Below are positions 22,808 through 31,585 of a stretch of DNA of 46,903 bases, piece after piece (the first letter of the stretch is position 1; each line of letters opens with the position of its first letter). Both the position numbers and the translations under genes were made by a program. The stretch spans positions 1-46,903 of the forward strand of contig JAZLHS010000173.1 in assembly GCA_045616885.1 (NCBI GenBank), given 5' to 3'. The notes under the pieces are model-generated. The model was not told the DNA's origin, ran no database searches, and worked only from the letters and a program-made list of their open reading frames with translations. The DNA comes from RGIG250 sp045616885. GTDB taxonomy: Bacteria; Bacillota; Negativicutes; Selenomonadales; Selenomonadaceae.

Positions 22808-23256
22808 ATATACATACCCCCATGCCCCCTAAGCTTTGCCAAAGAGGCAAACTGCACACCGAATGTGGTCAGCTTAAACGCGGCCCAGCCATTGAGGTCG
22901 TTTGTCAGCGCAGAATTATCCATGCTGTGAGACACGCCGTCGGCGCTTTCGCTGGTTACTACACCCGCTGCGGCAGCTGCGGCAAGGACATCATCCACAT
23001 CAGAATCAGCGCCTCGCATGCTTTGAAGGTACAATGTGCAGAAATGCGCAATGAAAAGACCTACCGCCACGGTCCATACTTTCCCAAATAACCGCTCGGA
23101 TACGCAGTCATTCCCCAGCTGAACATAGGTGTCAATCATCGCATCCGGCATAAGCCCGTCAAACTGCGGATACACAACAAGAAAATTCTCTTTAGTGTAA
23201 ACTTTGTTGTTTGGGCCTTTTATACCGCTGGCCTGTGCTATAACCGCATGGAGCAT
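22801..23256 (-). CDS. Head-tail adaptor, DUF4054 (151 aa)
   Basis: FLVVYPQFDGLMPDAMIDTYVQLGNDCVSERLFGKVWTVAVGLFIAHFCTLYLQSMRG is the DUF4054 pattern: a helical connector binding under the portal. Next come an Ala-rich stretch and a C-terminal FASLAKLRGHGGMYIW. Order (capsid, short protein, DUF4054, joining, gp10) is standard for this phage type. Confidence 0.8.
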   Translation of the reverse strand: MLHAVIAQASGIKGPNNKVYTKENFLVVYPQFDGLMPDAMIDTYVQLGNDCVSERLFGKVWTVAVGLFIAHFCTLYLQSMRGADSDVDDVLAAAAAAGVVTSESADGVSHSMDNSALTNDLNGWAAFKLTTFGVQFASLAKLRGHGGMYIW

Positions 23257-23268
23257 AGCTGCGCCTCC

Positions 23269-23484
23269 TTACCTCTTTTTGGCCTTAGATGCCACTGCCT
23301 CTACCACAGGGTCCGAAGCATGTGTCTTTACCTCAATGATGGAGCCCTCGGCCATCGCCATCTTATAGAGGTCAGTCTTAGCAATCCACTCCGGTGCCTC
23401 CTCAATGACGGAATTGCCCTGTGTCTCAAAATTCATGTCATCACTGCGGAATCCGTATCTCTTTTTAGTCAAAATCGTCAGCAT
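23269..23484 (-). CDS. Small conserved protein after the capsid gene (71 aa)
   Basis: From ATG 23484 with AGGAGGAATACA upstream (a longer frame to 23517 runs into the terminator hairpin). Sequence MLTILTKKRYGFRSDDMNFETQGNSVIEEAPEWIAKTDLYKMA. Members of this kind follow major capsid genes in many phages. Function unknown; possibly a minor head component. Confidence 0.6.
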   Translation of the reverse strand: MLTILTKKRYGFRSDDMNFETQGNSVIEEAPEWIAKTDLYKMAMAEGSIIEVKTHASDPVVEAVASKAKKR

Positions 23485-23498
23485 TGTATTCCTCCTAA

Positions 23499-23532
23499 TA
23501 AAAATCCCCAGGGACAAATCGTCCCCAGGGAT
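23499..23532 (-). terminator. Strand-specific terminator after the capsid gene
   Basis: In the minus RNA, 23532-23521 and 23515-23504 form a 12-bp stem in which two central pairs are G-U, followed by UUUUU. The plus strand has two mismatches there. It would reduce transcription below the capsid gene, helping capsid excess over neck proteins. Confidence 0.8.
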
Positions 23533-23548
23533 GCTCCTTTTTTAATTC

Positions 23549-24580
23549 TTAGATGCCGTCGTAGTAGCGGACCGGCTGGTAGTAGTTAAACTTAACCTGG
23601 CCAATCTGTGCCGCATAGAGGGTGAGGTAAGCGGCGCGCTCGACGCTCGGTGCGGTCATGGCGCGAGTAATCGGCACGGTGATGTCAAAGTTTACCATGT
23701 CCTCGTCGTTTACATAGACCATCATGCGGTCGGTGGTACCGGTGCCTGCGCCTACGCACCAGCGGCACGGCTCGATGGAAATCTGCACGCCCTGGTCCTT
23801 GGCGATATTGTTCTGCATGAGGTATTCCATAATGGACACGTTGCCTGCATCGGAAACCTTGTGCAGCGTGATATACGCATAAGCGCTCGGAGTAATGAGG
23901 ATGTGGTTAGGCATGCCCTTAAGGTCATACTCAGCCGCAGTCCACGCATCCACCAGCGCCTGATTGACATCCTGCAGGATTTCGTCCGGAGTCTTGGTAT
24001 TCCATGCGCGGGTGCCTGCTGCGCCGTTCGGCACGAGGGAAGTCACAACATTGGCATCGTTCAAGAGGCCCGTCATGCCCATATCGGTGAAGCCGGTGTA
24101 GACATTCTCGTCCAGCGTCTTGTTATAGTTAAGGCGGATGCCCTTATCGAGCAGGTCCTCGAGGTTACGACCAATCTGTTTCAGCTTTGCCTGGTCTACA
24201 AACGGAACCTGCATAGCGTGCATCCAAGTGAATACCTTGAACAGGTTCTTGTTAGTGTTGACCTGCATTACCGGTACGGTGGTGGAACCAGAACCCACGA
24301 TGGATTTCTGATTTGCGCCAGAGGTGCCGTAATCCATGTCAAAGGTGGAGGTGAACTCTACCCAACCGCCACCGCTCTTGGCGACAATATCTCGCTGCCA
24401 GGTGACCGAGGTCAGCGGCTCGCGTACTTTCGGGTCCAGCTTTTCCAGCTCGCCCGTGAGGAATGCCATGCCGGATGCGGTAGCCGCGTCCATAGCACCA
24501 CCATAAAAGGCCTGTTTGCCGCCCATTTTCATAGCGGATGCGGCCATCTGTGCCTGAGCAGGCGTTACATTGCTAAACAT
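23549..24580 (-). CDS. Major capsid protein, DUF2184 (343 aa)
   Basis: HK97-fold shell subunit. MDAATASGMAFLTGELEKLDPKVREPLTSVTWQRDIVAKSGGGWVEFTS, NTNKNLFKVFTWMHAMQVPFVDQAKLKQIGRNLEDLLDKGI and the C-terminal PSVERAAYLTLYAAQIGQVKFNYYQPVRYYDGI are DUF2184 marks. Preceded by cement and protease/scaffold genes. Confidence 0.93.
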   Translation of the reverse strand: MFSNVTPAQAQMAASAMKMGGKQAFYGGAMDAATASGMAFLTGELEKLDPKVREPLTSVTWQRDIVAKSGGGWVEFTSTFDMDYGTSGANQKSIVGSGSTTVPVMQVNTNKNLFKVFTWMHAMQVPFVDQAKLKQIGRNLEDLLDKGIRLNYNKTLDENVYTGFTDMGMTGLLNDANVVTSLVPNGAAGTRAWNTKTPDEILQDVNQALVDAWTAAEYDLKGMPNHILITPSAYAYITLHKVSDAGNVSIMEYLMQNNIAKDQGVQISIEPCRWCVGAGTGTTDRMMVYVNDEDMVNFDITVPITRAMTAPSVERAAYLTLYAAQIGQVKFNYYQPVRYYDGI

Positions 24581-24598
24581 ATAATTTATACCTCCCTA

Positions 24599-25114
24599 TT
24601 ACGGATTTACGCGGGTCAGAAGGGTGACCTCAGCGATGTTGTTTGCATCTTTGTAGCCGTTGGTCCACTTTGCGTTCGGCAGCAGGACGGTATTAGCACC
24701 GTCGGCAGCAGCCTCAAAGCCGCCGACTACGCCGAGCGGCACGGATGCGTTAGTAGCAATGCGGACATACACAGCGCCACCTGCGGTCGGAGTGCCTACA
24801 TTACACTCTACGGTAGCGGCACCGCGCGCCAAAGCGGACATCATTTCACCAGGCATGTAGGTAACGGTGTTCTGCGCCTGATAGGAAGTGGCCTGCTTCA
24901 CGGTGCGGAGTGCGATACCCGCAAAAGCATCAGCGGTAAAGGTTCCGTCAACAGCCTTATAGGTATTGTCAGCGTTGAGTGCTACCGCGTGACCGAAGGG
25001 AATAGCTGCGGATGCGTCCGTCAGCTTGCGGTCGGATACAATGTCGTCCGGCGTGCGGGCATAGTTGCCAGCGTAGCCATAATTCATAGATTTACCAATA
25101 GTCTTACCAGCCAT
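24599..25114 (-). CDS. Structural cement protein, gp24/DUF2190-like (171 aa)
   Basis: From ATG 25114 with AAGGAGG upstream; a longer frame to 25246 is unsupported. Small residues and beta pattern (GYAGNYARTPDDIVSDRKL, FAGIALRTVKQATSY, VTYMPGEMMSALARGAATVECN, GGAVYVRI) resemble trimeric decoration/cement proteins placed just before DUF2184 capsids. Stabilises the capsid. Confidence 0.75.
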   Translation of the reverse strand: MAGKTIGKSMNYGYAGNYARTPDDIVSDRKLTDASAAIPFGHAVALNADNTYKAVDGTFTADAFAGIALRTVKQATSYQAQNTVTYMPGEMMSALARGAATVECNVGTPTAGGAVYVRIATNASVPLGVVGGFEAAADGANTVLLPNAKWTNGYKDANNIAEVTLLTRVNP

Positions 25115-25115
25115 A

Positions 25116-26393
25116 TTATTTAGCCTCCTTTTTGTAGTGCGGATTAAACTTATCGCGGATGCTGCGGCCATAGTCTGCGTCGCTGACAGCGGCTGCGTCC
25201 TTGGCACGGGCGTTCTGTGCTCGCATGAGCGCAGAATAACCTGCATCCTGTCCTACCTGTCCACGGATAAGCTGTGCGAGAGAATCAGCAGCTTTTTTGC
25301 GCTGGCTCTGCGGCAGATTAGCCACAACAGGTTTTAGGTTACGAATAGCGCGCAAAGCGCTGTCGCGGGTCTGCGCAGGCAGCATGGGCTGAGGTTCGGC
25401 TTCGTCCTTGCATGCGTCATTTGCCCCAAGCTGGGAATTGATTACATCAGGGTCTTCCGTGACCTGTCCCTCATCGGAGGTACCAGGGAATGCACCTTCG
25501 CGCGGTTCCTGCGGTGCTTCCTGCTCCTCGGTGGGAGTATTCTCCAGCTCTGCCTCCAAAGAATCAAGCGCATCCTGCTCCTCTTCGGGTGGGGCAGGCG
25601 GTGCTTCCGGCTCTGGTGCAGGTGCTTCCTTCGGCGCGGTCAAGGATGCAATAGCGTCCTCAATGCGTTTCAAGCGCTCGTCAAACTGTGCCGCATCAAA
25701 TGCAGGTGCTGGTGCAGGCGCAGGCTCTGCAACCGGTGCCGGAGCTGCATCCTGCTGATTTACCGCCTGCGATGCTGCCAAAAGGTCGTCCGGAGTGGTC
25801 TCGGAGTCCTTGGCAAAAGAGGCAAGCATGCGTGCAAAAATATTCTTGCTCATTGGTTTCTTCCTTTCTGTGTCTCGGATGGCGACCTTGCGGCCAGCGC
25901 GACCTTTATCTACCACCGCGATATGATTGCCTCGGATTTCTCTTTGCTCATACGACCCTTCGCTAGTCGGTACCCATAAACAATCATAGCCGCAGGATAT
26001 TTCCCGCTTTCCATCCTTTATTTTGCGAATCAGCGCCTCGTCGTAAATCACAAGGTCGCCAATAATGCAGTCTGTAAATTCACCTTCGCCTCTGTGTACA
26101 TCACGACAGATGCCTTTGAGATAGCGTTGGTAGTTTTCCGGTGTGACATCCTCATCGGGATGCTCATCCACCACGGGTTTTCCTTCAAACGACGCAATCG
26201 CCGCTGCTGAAAAGACCTCAGCGGGCGGTCGCTCTACTCGATAATCCCTATTGGCGTCTTCCCCACCAAATTCCACGCCAAGATAGTGCTGCTCACCTGT
26301 GCGCGCTAGTGGCACATTCTTGCAGATGATGTAGCCTTCAGGCGTCTCGATGATATTCTGAGATATCTTCGAGCCAAAATAAGCGCGAGCCAT
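25116..26393 (-). CDS. Prohead protease with scaffold, DUF2213 (425 aa)
   Basis: The N-terminal ~180 residues are the DUF2213 protease domain: GKPVVDEHPDEDVTPENYQRYLKG with a candidate catalytic His, then EISCGYDC (Ser) and GNHIAVVDKGRAG. Residues about 190-425 are an Ala/Pro/Glu-rich acidic linker with a long helix and basic tail, acting as internal scaffold. Such fusions cut themselves and the scaffold during head maturation. It could also process other packaged proteins, such as the tagged enzymes at 31582-36516. Confidence 0.85.
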   Translation of the reverse strand: MARAYFGSKISQNIIETPEGYIICKNVPLARTGEQHYLGVEFGGEDANRDYRVERPPAEVFSAAAIASFEGKPVVDEHPDEDVTPENYQRYLKGICRDVHRGEGEFTDCIIGDLVIYDEALIRKIKDGKREISCGYDCLWVPTSEGSYEQREIRGNHIAVVDKGRAGRKVAIRDTERKKPMSKNIFARMLASFAKDSETTPDDLLAASQAVNQQDAAPAPVAEPAPAPAPAFDAAQFDERLKRIEDAIASLTAPKEAPAPEPEAPPAPPEEEQDALDSLEAELENTPTEEQEAPQEPREGAFPGTSDEGQVTEDPDVINSQLGANDACKDEAEPQPMLPAQTRDSALRAIRNLKPVVANLPQSQRKKAADSLAQLIRGQVGQDAGYSALMRAQNARAKDAAAVSDADYGRSIRDKFNPHYKKEAK

Positions 26394-27226
26394 TATAGCT
26401 CACCCCCTGTTAAAACTTTGAATTTTGCCAGCGTCATGCGCTGTATTTTGCCACCATAGAAGACACGCGCAGGCCAGCTGATGTCTCCGTAATCCAACAG
26501 CGGTGCAGGATAGCATCTGCAATTGAAGGTCTCACCTGCGTGATATTCGCCATAGGGCTCCTGCTCCTGCCGCGGGTCAAGCGCTTCCGGCGATGGTGGT
26601 TCATTCCAATTTATCAGCACGCCATCCATGTGGTCATGCGATGACCTGACGCGCTCATCTTTGGATGTGCGCCACACATACCAATCCAAGCCTGCGACCT
26701 CTGCTCTTACCCTTGTCAGCGCCGTCGATGCCTTACTCGTTTCGGTCCTGGCAATCAGCCGTGCATGTGCCTTGGTAAGATGCGGAGCAGCTTCGAGGAC
26801 CTGTTTCAATAGCTCCTCGGGCCTTCTGCCTGCGGCATAGCCTTTGGCCATTTTCGCGGTTACCTGCTCGGCAACTCGCAGCGGCATGGTTTTAATATAG
26901 CCGGCGTTGCTCTCTACGATTGTCCAAAAGGCAGGTGTCGTATCCAGCTCGTTTTTAAGCGATTGATATATAACTCTACCCCTGGACGATTTCGAGGCCG
27001 CTGCGCGCCAGCTACGCGCCACACCGCGCCATATTTGCGTGGCCATGGATATAGCCACGGCCCTTGCCGCCTTGGCGAAGGTCGGCGACCGAGCGAAGTG
27101 CTCTATGGTCTGCCGTATCTGTGCCGTTGTCTTAGCTGTCGCGAGGCTTTTCCATAGCTGGGCCATCAGGCGTTGGATTGCTTTCGCGTACCTCCGCTCC
27201 GTCGCCCTTTTCGGTTGCCATTCCAT
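26393..27226 (-). CDS. MuF-like minor head protein (277 aa)
   Basis: The C-terminal ~120 residues are the phage head morphogenesis domain (PF04233 class): ARTETSKASTALTRVRAEVAGLDWYVWRTSKDERVRSSHDHMDG ... YHAGETFNCRCYPAPLLDY, with the conserved RTE, D-E-RVR-x-SH and F-NCRC motifs. In some temperate phages this domain is fused to C-terminal toxin modules; here it is not. The first 95 nt overlap the portal 3' end; GAGGAGG precedes ATG 27226. Confidence 0.9.
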   Translation of the reverse strand: MEWQPKRATERRYAKAIQRLMAQLWKSLATAKTTAQIRQTIEHFARSPTFAKAARAVAISMATQIWRGVARSWRAAASKSSRGRVIYQSLKNELDTTPAFWTIVESNAGYIKTMPLRVAEQVTAKMAKGYAAGRRPEELLKQVLEAAPHLTKAHARLIARTETSKASTALTRVRAEVAGLDWYVWRTSKDERVRSSHDHMDGVLINWNEPPSPEALDPRQEQEPYGEYHAGETFNCRCYPAPLLDYGDISWPARVFYGGKIQRMTLAKFKVLTGGEL

Positions 27227-28631
27227 CCGGTGCCTCCTCGTTCATGTCTCCGTACATATCCTCCATGCCAGGCATACCACCCATCTCGCCGCCCGCATCA
27301 ATATCGTCGGACGCCTTTTCGATGTCCTCGTCGGTGATGTTGGTCCACATGCCTGTGCGTTCGCTCTGCTGTTTCAGCTCTTTCAAGCCGGTGCGCGGCG
27401 ATACCAAGCCAGCATTGACCGCAGCTACAACCACATCGGTGCCACTCTTAGCAAGGTCCGTGCGCTCCTCGTCGCTCGGCTCAGCCACAGGGTCAAACTC
27501 AAAGTCCAAGTCGTCGGGTACGGCACCAAGAGCGCTCATGAACACGACCGGCAGCAGCTTGGTCAGTATTGGGCGGAGGTGGCTCTCCTGCTTCTCGGCT
27601 ATCATGTCGTAGTAATTCTGTAAGTCACTCTCGCCGGTGGCATTCAATCCGCTTGGTGACCGCCCGAACAGGCGAGTTACCGGTATCTCTGCGGCACCTG
27701 AAATATCCATAATGAATTGCTGGTATACTTCCGCCAACCCTGTGAAGGTATACTGATGCGTCTCCAGCGAGTCTGCCGCGTCCATCAGCTGTACTCCCAT
27801 GTTGCTCATGAGGTGGTTCTGTGCCTGGAGAGTGCGGTACAACTCAGCCTGCGACTCATGGTCGGTCATGGACAGAAGCTGTCCGAGGTCGTTCATCTTG
27901 AGCACGCGCAGATTGGCCATGAATGTCAGCTGTGCTATGTTCCACGATACATTGTCGCGCTTCTTGAGCTCGTCGAAGATGCTCTCGACAATGGATGCGC
28001 CCCAATAGATTTCCGCCATCTGCTCCCAATAAGGCAGGTCATTGCCCGTGAAGCGGATGCAGCGCGAATGGTGCACCTTGATTAGTGTGCCGTGCGCTGG
28101 GTCAGTCACCTGATAGTATTTCGGCAGGCCGTATTCGTCGTCGTTGATGTCATCCACCAGCTCAGAGGAGGGCGAAATACCGTTCCACCTGTCGAAAATC
28201 ATGAGGCCCTTGAAATCTCCAGGGACCATCATCTCCAGGGATAGCGGTTCGCTGAGGTGTTCACCCTGTCCTGCCACAAGCATGATGCCCAAAGCACCAC
28301 CATAAAGTCTGCCCCACTGCAGGCCTTGTTTCAGCTTGGCCAGCAGTTGCGTTTTCCTCAGCTCGCGCTTATAGCGGTCCAACAGCTCAGGCTCGATTTG
28401 GCTGGTAATCGTTATCCAATTCTTCAGCATGTCCGCCGGTACAACCGAAATAATTCTGCGGATTATCCACGACTCCCTATACAGCGCATTGAGGGTGGCA
28501 TAGTCTCGCGTCATGCGCTGCATTACATACTCTGTTCCCTCCAGCGGGGACGGGATATTTATCCCCAGCCGCGCTACCGCATTGCGAAATGCGTCTCGGG
28601 CGGATGCCCTGTGCTTTTTTTCTTTAGACAT
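27132..28631 (-). CDS. Portal protein, DUF1073 (499 aa)
   Basis: Dodecameric portal for DNA entry. FRNAVARLGINIPSPLEGTEYVMQRMTRDYATLNALYRESWIIRRIISVVPADMLKNWITI, GGALGIMLVAGQG and DISGAAEIPVTRLFGRSPSGLNATGESDLQNYYDMIAEKQE are typical. The C-terminus is Met/Gly/Asp-rich. ATG 28631 is used (GGAG upstream) and overlaps the TerL stop by 8 nt. Databases sometimes label DUF1073 proteins 'anti-CBASS Acb1 family'; context supports portal. Confidence 0.9.
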   Translation of the reverse strand: MSKEKKHRASARDAFRNAVARLGINIPSPLEGTEYVMQRMTRDYATLNALYRESWIIRRIISVVPADMLKNWITITSQIEPELLDRYKRELRKTQLLAKLKQGLQWGRLYGGALGIMLVAGQGEHLSEPLSLEMMVPGDFKGLMIFDRWNGISPSSELVDDINDDEYGLPKYYQVTDPAHGTLIKVHHSRCIRFTGNDLPYWEQMAEIYWGASIVESIFDELKKRDNVSWNIAQLTFMANLRVLKMNDLGQLLSMTDHESQAELYRTLQAQNHLMSNMGVQLMDAADSLETHQYTFTGLAEVYQQFIMDISGAAEIPVTRLFGRSPSGLNATGESDLQNYYDMIAEKQESHLRPILTKLLPVVFMSALGAVPDDLDFEFDPVAEPSDEERTDLAKSGTDVVVAAVNAGLVSPRTGLKELKQQSERTGMWTNITDEDIEKASDDIDAGGEMGGMPGMEDMYGDMNEEAPDGMATEKGDGAEVRESNPTPDGPAMEKPRDS

Positions 28632-29946
28632 TTGCAATTCTCCTTGGCCGTATAGCCGTGCTCACAAAGTAGCGAAGCGCGTCGCAGGTGTGGTCAGCTA
28701 TCTTTATTGGGCGCTCGCGCAATCCCTTTTCGATGGCCTTGTTGTCCCACACATAGCTTTGATGCTCCGATATAGTCTTGGCACAGCCTTTATATATGTG
28801 TAGCAGGCGCCTTGTCAGCATAGTGTTGACCTTGCGTATGCCCTCAATGACATCGTTGTCGGCGTTGATAGTATCGACGGTTTCTTTGGCATGCAGGCCA
28901 CGCGTCCGCAGCTCCACCTTAAAGCTGGCAGCCGACGGGTCAATGATTACAGCCGTGGGCCATATTGGGCCGTCCTGCACAAACTGCATGAGGTCGTCAG
29001 CGTAGGTGCTGTTGTCTTTCTCTCTGCCCTCCGCCCGACTATCGTAATAATACTCGCGGCATAGCCACACATCCTTGCCGTCGTCGTAGATGTCCAGGAA
29101 CACCATAGGGTTGACGGTACCATAGTCGATTGCGATATAGCGCCTCATCAAGCCGACACGGGCCATTACCTCCGCCAGCTTATCGTCGTCAAACAGCAGC
29201 TCTTCGTTCCACGCATCACGATAGATAGCGCCCTGGGCCATAACCCACAGGCCAAGGATAAAGCGCTTAAAAAATACGCCGCTATACATCGTGCGGTAGC
29301 GCTCTCGGACCTCCTCCGACAGACTCGGGTTGTCGTCCATGAGGAAGTGGATGTGTAGCAGCCTTTTCTCTGCCGCCTGCTCTATCCAATTCTTCAAAAA
29401 CCAATGTATAGGGCTGTCAGGATTGCAGTTAAACCACATCTTCGCGCCACTCACCGAGCAACGGCCTGTTGCCTGGTTGACGAATGACTCTGGCATCAGC
29501 GCCACCTCGTCGCAGAACAGCCCCGCCAGCGTAATACCCTGGATAAGGTCCTGTGAGGACTCATCGCGCCCGCCAAATACATACAGATAATTTATAACCT
29601 CGCCCTTAGCTATGACGATGAGGTTTTCCTGCCTGCTCTCCTCTACTTGATAGCCACGGATGAGTAGCACCGGCTTTAGCCACTTCCATACATTGCGCCG
29701 AAACGAGCCTACTGTTTTGCCGCACATAGCAAAGTTTTGTGCGTCAAATGTCTCCATAGCCCAAATACAAAAGCTGGTGGCCATCGCCACAGTCTTACCT
29801 GCGCGGATAGAACCGTCCGCTATAATGCCGGCATAATCCTTGTATGGGCTACCCTCGGCCCACCATGTCAGAATACGCATCTGCTTCTTGGAGAAAGCGG
29901 TAAACTTGACGGCGGGCTTGATTATACTCTTAAGCCTGCTTATCAT
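28624..29946 (-). CDS. terL: Terminase large subunit (440 aa)
   Basis: Packaging motor ATPase and nuclease. Walker A is GSIRAGKT (about residue 42), Walker B GLFCDEVALMP, with C-terminal RNase H-like nuclease residues in IAIDYGTVNP, VIIDPSAAS and HTCDALRYFV. ATG 29946 is preferred (GGGAG upstream); an upstream extension to 30090 would cover TerS. It overlaps TerS by 17 nt. Confidence 0.95.
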   Translation of the reverse strand: MISRLKSIIKPAVKFTAFSKKQMRILTWWAEGSPYKDYAGIIADGSIRAGKTVAMATSFCIWAMETFDAQNFAMCGKTVGSFRRNVWKWLKPVLLIRGYQVEESRQENLIVIAKGEVINYLYVFGGRDESSQDLIQGITLAGLFCDEVALMPESFVNQATGRCSVSGAKMWFNCNPDSPIHWFLKNWIEQAAEKRLLHIHFLMDDNPSLSEEVRERYRTMYSGVFFKRFILGLWVMAQGAIYRDAWNEELLFDDDKLAEVMARVGLMRRYIAIDYGTVNPMVFLDIYDDGKDVWLCREYYYDSRAEGREKDNSTYADDLMQFVQDGPIWPTAVIIDPSAASFKVELRTRGLHAKETVDTINADNDVIEGIRKVNTMLTRRLLHIYKGCAKTISEHQSYVWDNKAIEKGLRERPIKIADHTCDALRYFVSTAIRPRRIANV

Positions 29947-30358
29947 CGTCGTCCCACACTCCCTTGGAGGCTGCCTTGATAGCTGCAGTGAAGCCGTCAT
30001 CCTCAAATTCGGTAGCATTATCCGCCGCGTCCTTGAGTATCTTCTCGCCTGCGGTATCACGCAGGAAGGTTGCCGCCCGTGTGTCTCCATCCATAGCGGC
30101 CTTTATCTGTGCCAGCAATATCTGCTGTTCAACAGTAACATTCTTCTCCTCGATAAGGTCCTCAAAGGCCTTCAGCGTGTCCATTTTGCCCTTTTTCATT
30201 GGCAATTCCAGAAGCGCCAAAAGGGTCTCGCGCATGGTCTTGCGCTTACGCCTTGACTCACCGCTGGCCTTACCGCCTTTTGACTGTATTTTTTTCTGTT
30301 CTTCCTCTGTTCGCTGGTTAAAAGGTATGAGGTTTTTCGTGCCGTCTCTTTTACCCAT
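29930..30358 (-). CDS. Terminase small subunit (142 aa)
   Basis: Lies directly before TerL. A basic N-terminus with SKGGKASGESRRKRKTMRETL (DNA-binding), then helices (DTLKAFEDLIEEKNVTVEQQILLAQIKAAMDGDTRAATFLRDTAGE) and an acidic end. These are the features of KGG-type small terminase proteins that recognise pac/cos. Its own SD is weak; an upstream 8-codon ORF (30351-30377) with a strong SD overlaps its start. Confidence 0.8.
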   Translation of the reverse strand: MGKRDGTKNLIPFNQRTEEEQKKIQSKGGKASGESRRKRKTMRETLLALLELPMKKGKMDTLKAFEDLIEEKNVTVEQQILLAQIKAAMDGDTRAATFLRDTAGEKILKDAADNATEFEDDGFTAAIKAASKGVWDDDDKQA

Positions 30359-30377
30359 AACCCATCACTCTAATCAT
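30351..30377 (-). CDS. Possible 8-aa leader peptide overlapping terS
   Basis: ATG 30377 has AGGAGGAGC about 6 nt upstream, far better than the site of terS. It encodes MIRVMGYG and ends at TAA inside the terS start region. It may load ribosomes for reinitiation at terS. Could be chance. Confidence 0.35.
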   Translation of the reverse strand: MIRVMGYG

Positions 30378-30400
30378 GGCCGTGCTCCTCCTTCTCCAAT

Positions 30401-30428
30401 AAAAAAACCCGTCATTTTCGACGGGTTT
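30401..30428 (-). terminator. Terminator after the accessory cassette
   Basis: AAACCCGTC (30405-30413) pairs perfectly with GACGGGTTT (30420-30428). The minus strand continues TTTTTTTATT. It separates the ADP-ribosylglycohydrolase gene from terS, so the packaging genes need read-through or their own promoter, which I do not see. Confidence 0.9.
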
Positions 30429-30431
30429 AAC

Positions 30432-31385
30432 TCAATTACTTTTTATCCAATCATCAAACAAATCAGCCGCGCGTTCAAGGTCTTCGCGCTTAGCCAATGT
30501 GTTCAGCCATTCTTCAGGTATACATTCATCACCATAGTATGCTGCGGCCAGACCGCCTGCTATAGCTGCAATAGTATCGGTGTCGCTTCCGAGGTTTACC
30601 GCCTGCAGCACACATTCCTTGTAGCTATTGGTGGTTTCCAGGCACCACAGCGCAGCTTCCAGAGTGTCCACGACATAACCGGTGCTATCAATAGTGTCCT
30701 TATCATAATCGCCGAGCCAAATATGCTCGTCCAGGATGCGGCTATACTTTACGCGCTCCACATTATCAGTAATGAATTGGTCGGCTATTAAAATGCCACT
30801 CTTGATGCGCTCGGCTAGACTTTCACCTTCGCCAACCGCCAGCTCCATGCCTATAAACACATAAAGGATACACGCTGCCACACTGCGCTCATGCGCGTGT
30901 GTGAGGCTGGATACCAGTCGCGTCTCCCTTGCTATGTCCTCATAAGCCAATGCTGTGTTTTCTATTGCATAAGGTACAATCGGCAGTATGCGCATCAGCG
31001 AGCCATTGCCGTTATCTCTTTCTCCGGTGCCACCGCATTCCTTTGCAGGTGTCCCCATAAGATATCTACGGATGGCCGCACTGCACGACAGGCCGCAGTC
31101 AAATACTTTACCATACGGCGTATATTGTCCATCCCTATACCATCCTGCAAAGCGCCTCATGATGTCGTCGGCGTCAATGCCTTTCTTAGTCATCATGCTG
31201 TCCAAAAGCACCAGCGTCATGCTGGTATCATCGGACCATGTGCCGGCAGGCTGATTGTGTGTGCCGAATCCGCGCATCCCGGTGACCGGCTCTGCCTCCA
31301 GCCTCTCTCTACTCATAAACTCCACAGGTACGCCGAGCGCATCACCTACGGCGTGCCCTAATAGCATTCTCTTAATAAGACTCAT
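30432..31385 (-). CDS. ADP-ribosylglycohydrolase, DraG/ARH family (317 aa)
   Basis: Dimetal hydrolase predicted to remove ADP-ribose from protein side chains (arginine in DraG/ARH1 relatives). Motifs: GHAVGDALGVPVEF (about 9-22), TWSDDTSMTL (Mg-binding Asp pair), TPYGKVFDCGLSCSAAIRRYL, and the C-terminal NLGSDTDTIAAIAGGLAAAYYG with the metal-binding SDTD. All key residues are present and length is normal. It closes the accessory cassette that starts with the ADP-ribosyltransferase at 33472-36516. Reversal of, or immunity to, that enzyme is the simplest reading. Confidence 0.93.
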   Translation of the reverse strand: MSLIKRMLLGHAVGDALGVPVEFMSRERLEAEPVTGMRGFGTHNQPAGTWSDDTSMTLVLLDSMMTKKGIDADDIMRRFAGWYRDGQYTPYGKVFDCGLSCSAAIRRYLMGTPAKECGGTGERDNGNGSLMRILPIVPYAIENTALAYEDIARETRLVSSLTHAHERSVAACILYVFIGMELAVGEGESLAERIKSGILIADQFITDNVERVKYSRILDEHIWLGDYDKDTIDSTGYVVDTLEAALWCLETTNSYKECVLQAVNLGSDTDTIAAIAGGLAAAYYGDECIPEEWLNTLAKREDLERAADLFDDWIKSN

Positions 31386-31402
31386 AGCTCCTCCTTGGTA
31401 TC

Positions 31403-31585
31403 TTAAATGTCCGCGTCTTCCGGCAGACCTTCCATAGGGTCAAACATGACTCCGGTTCTGATACATTCCTCAATCTTGGCAATTTCTTCTTCTTCAGTGA
31501 AGCACATGCACATGTTTGGGAATCCTTCTCCAAAAGTTTCGCGGTATTTCATTCTTGCCGCATCTACTCTACTCATTTCGCTCAT
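31403..31585 (-). CDS. Small acidic protein coupled to the metalloprotease (60 aa)
   Basis: ATG 31585 overlaps the metalloprotease stop (ATGA). The product is short and acidic (MSEMSRVDAARMKYRETFGEGFP ... EEEEIAKIEECIRTGVMFDPMEGLPEDADI). No family recognised. Tight coupling to the protease suggests an inhibitor/immunity or chaperone for it; this is inference. Confidence 0.55.
   Translation of the reverse strand: MSEMSRVDAARMKYRETFGEGFPNMCMCFTEEEEIAKIEECIRTGVMFDPMEGLPEDADI

Noticed and set aside
23861..25123. 420-aa plus-strand frame opposite the capsid and cement genes
   Set aside because: Antisense shadow of two well-supported structural genes in the other direction.
27132..28631. Portal as an anti-CBASS Acb1-type protein
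   Set aside because: DUF1073 proteins may carry that label, but size, position after TerL and portal motifs make it the only portal candidate in the genome.
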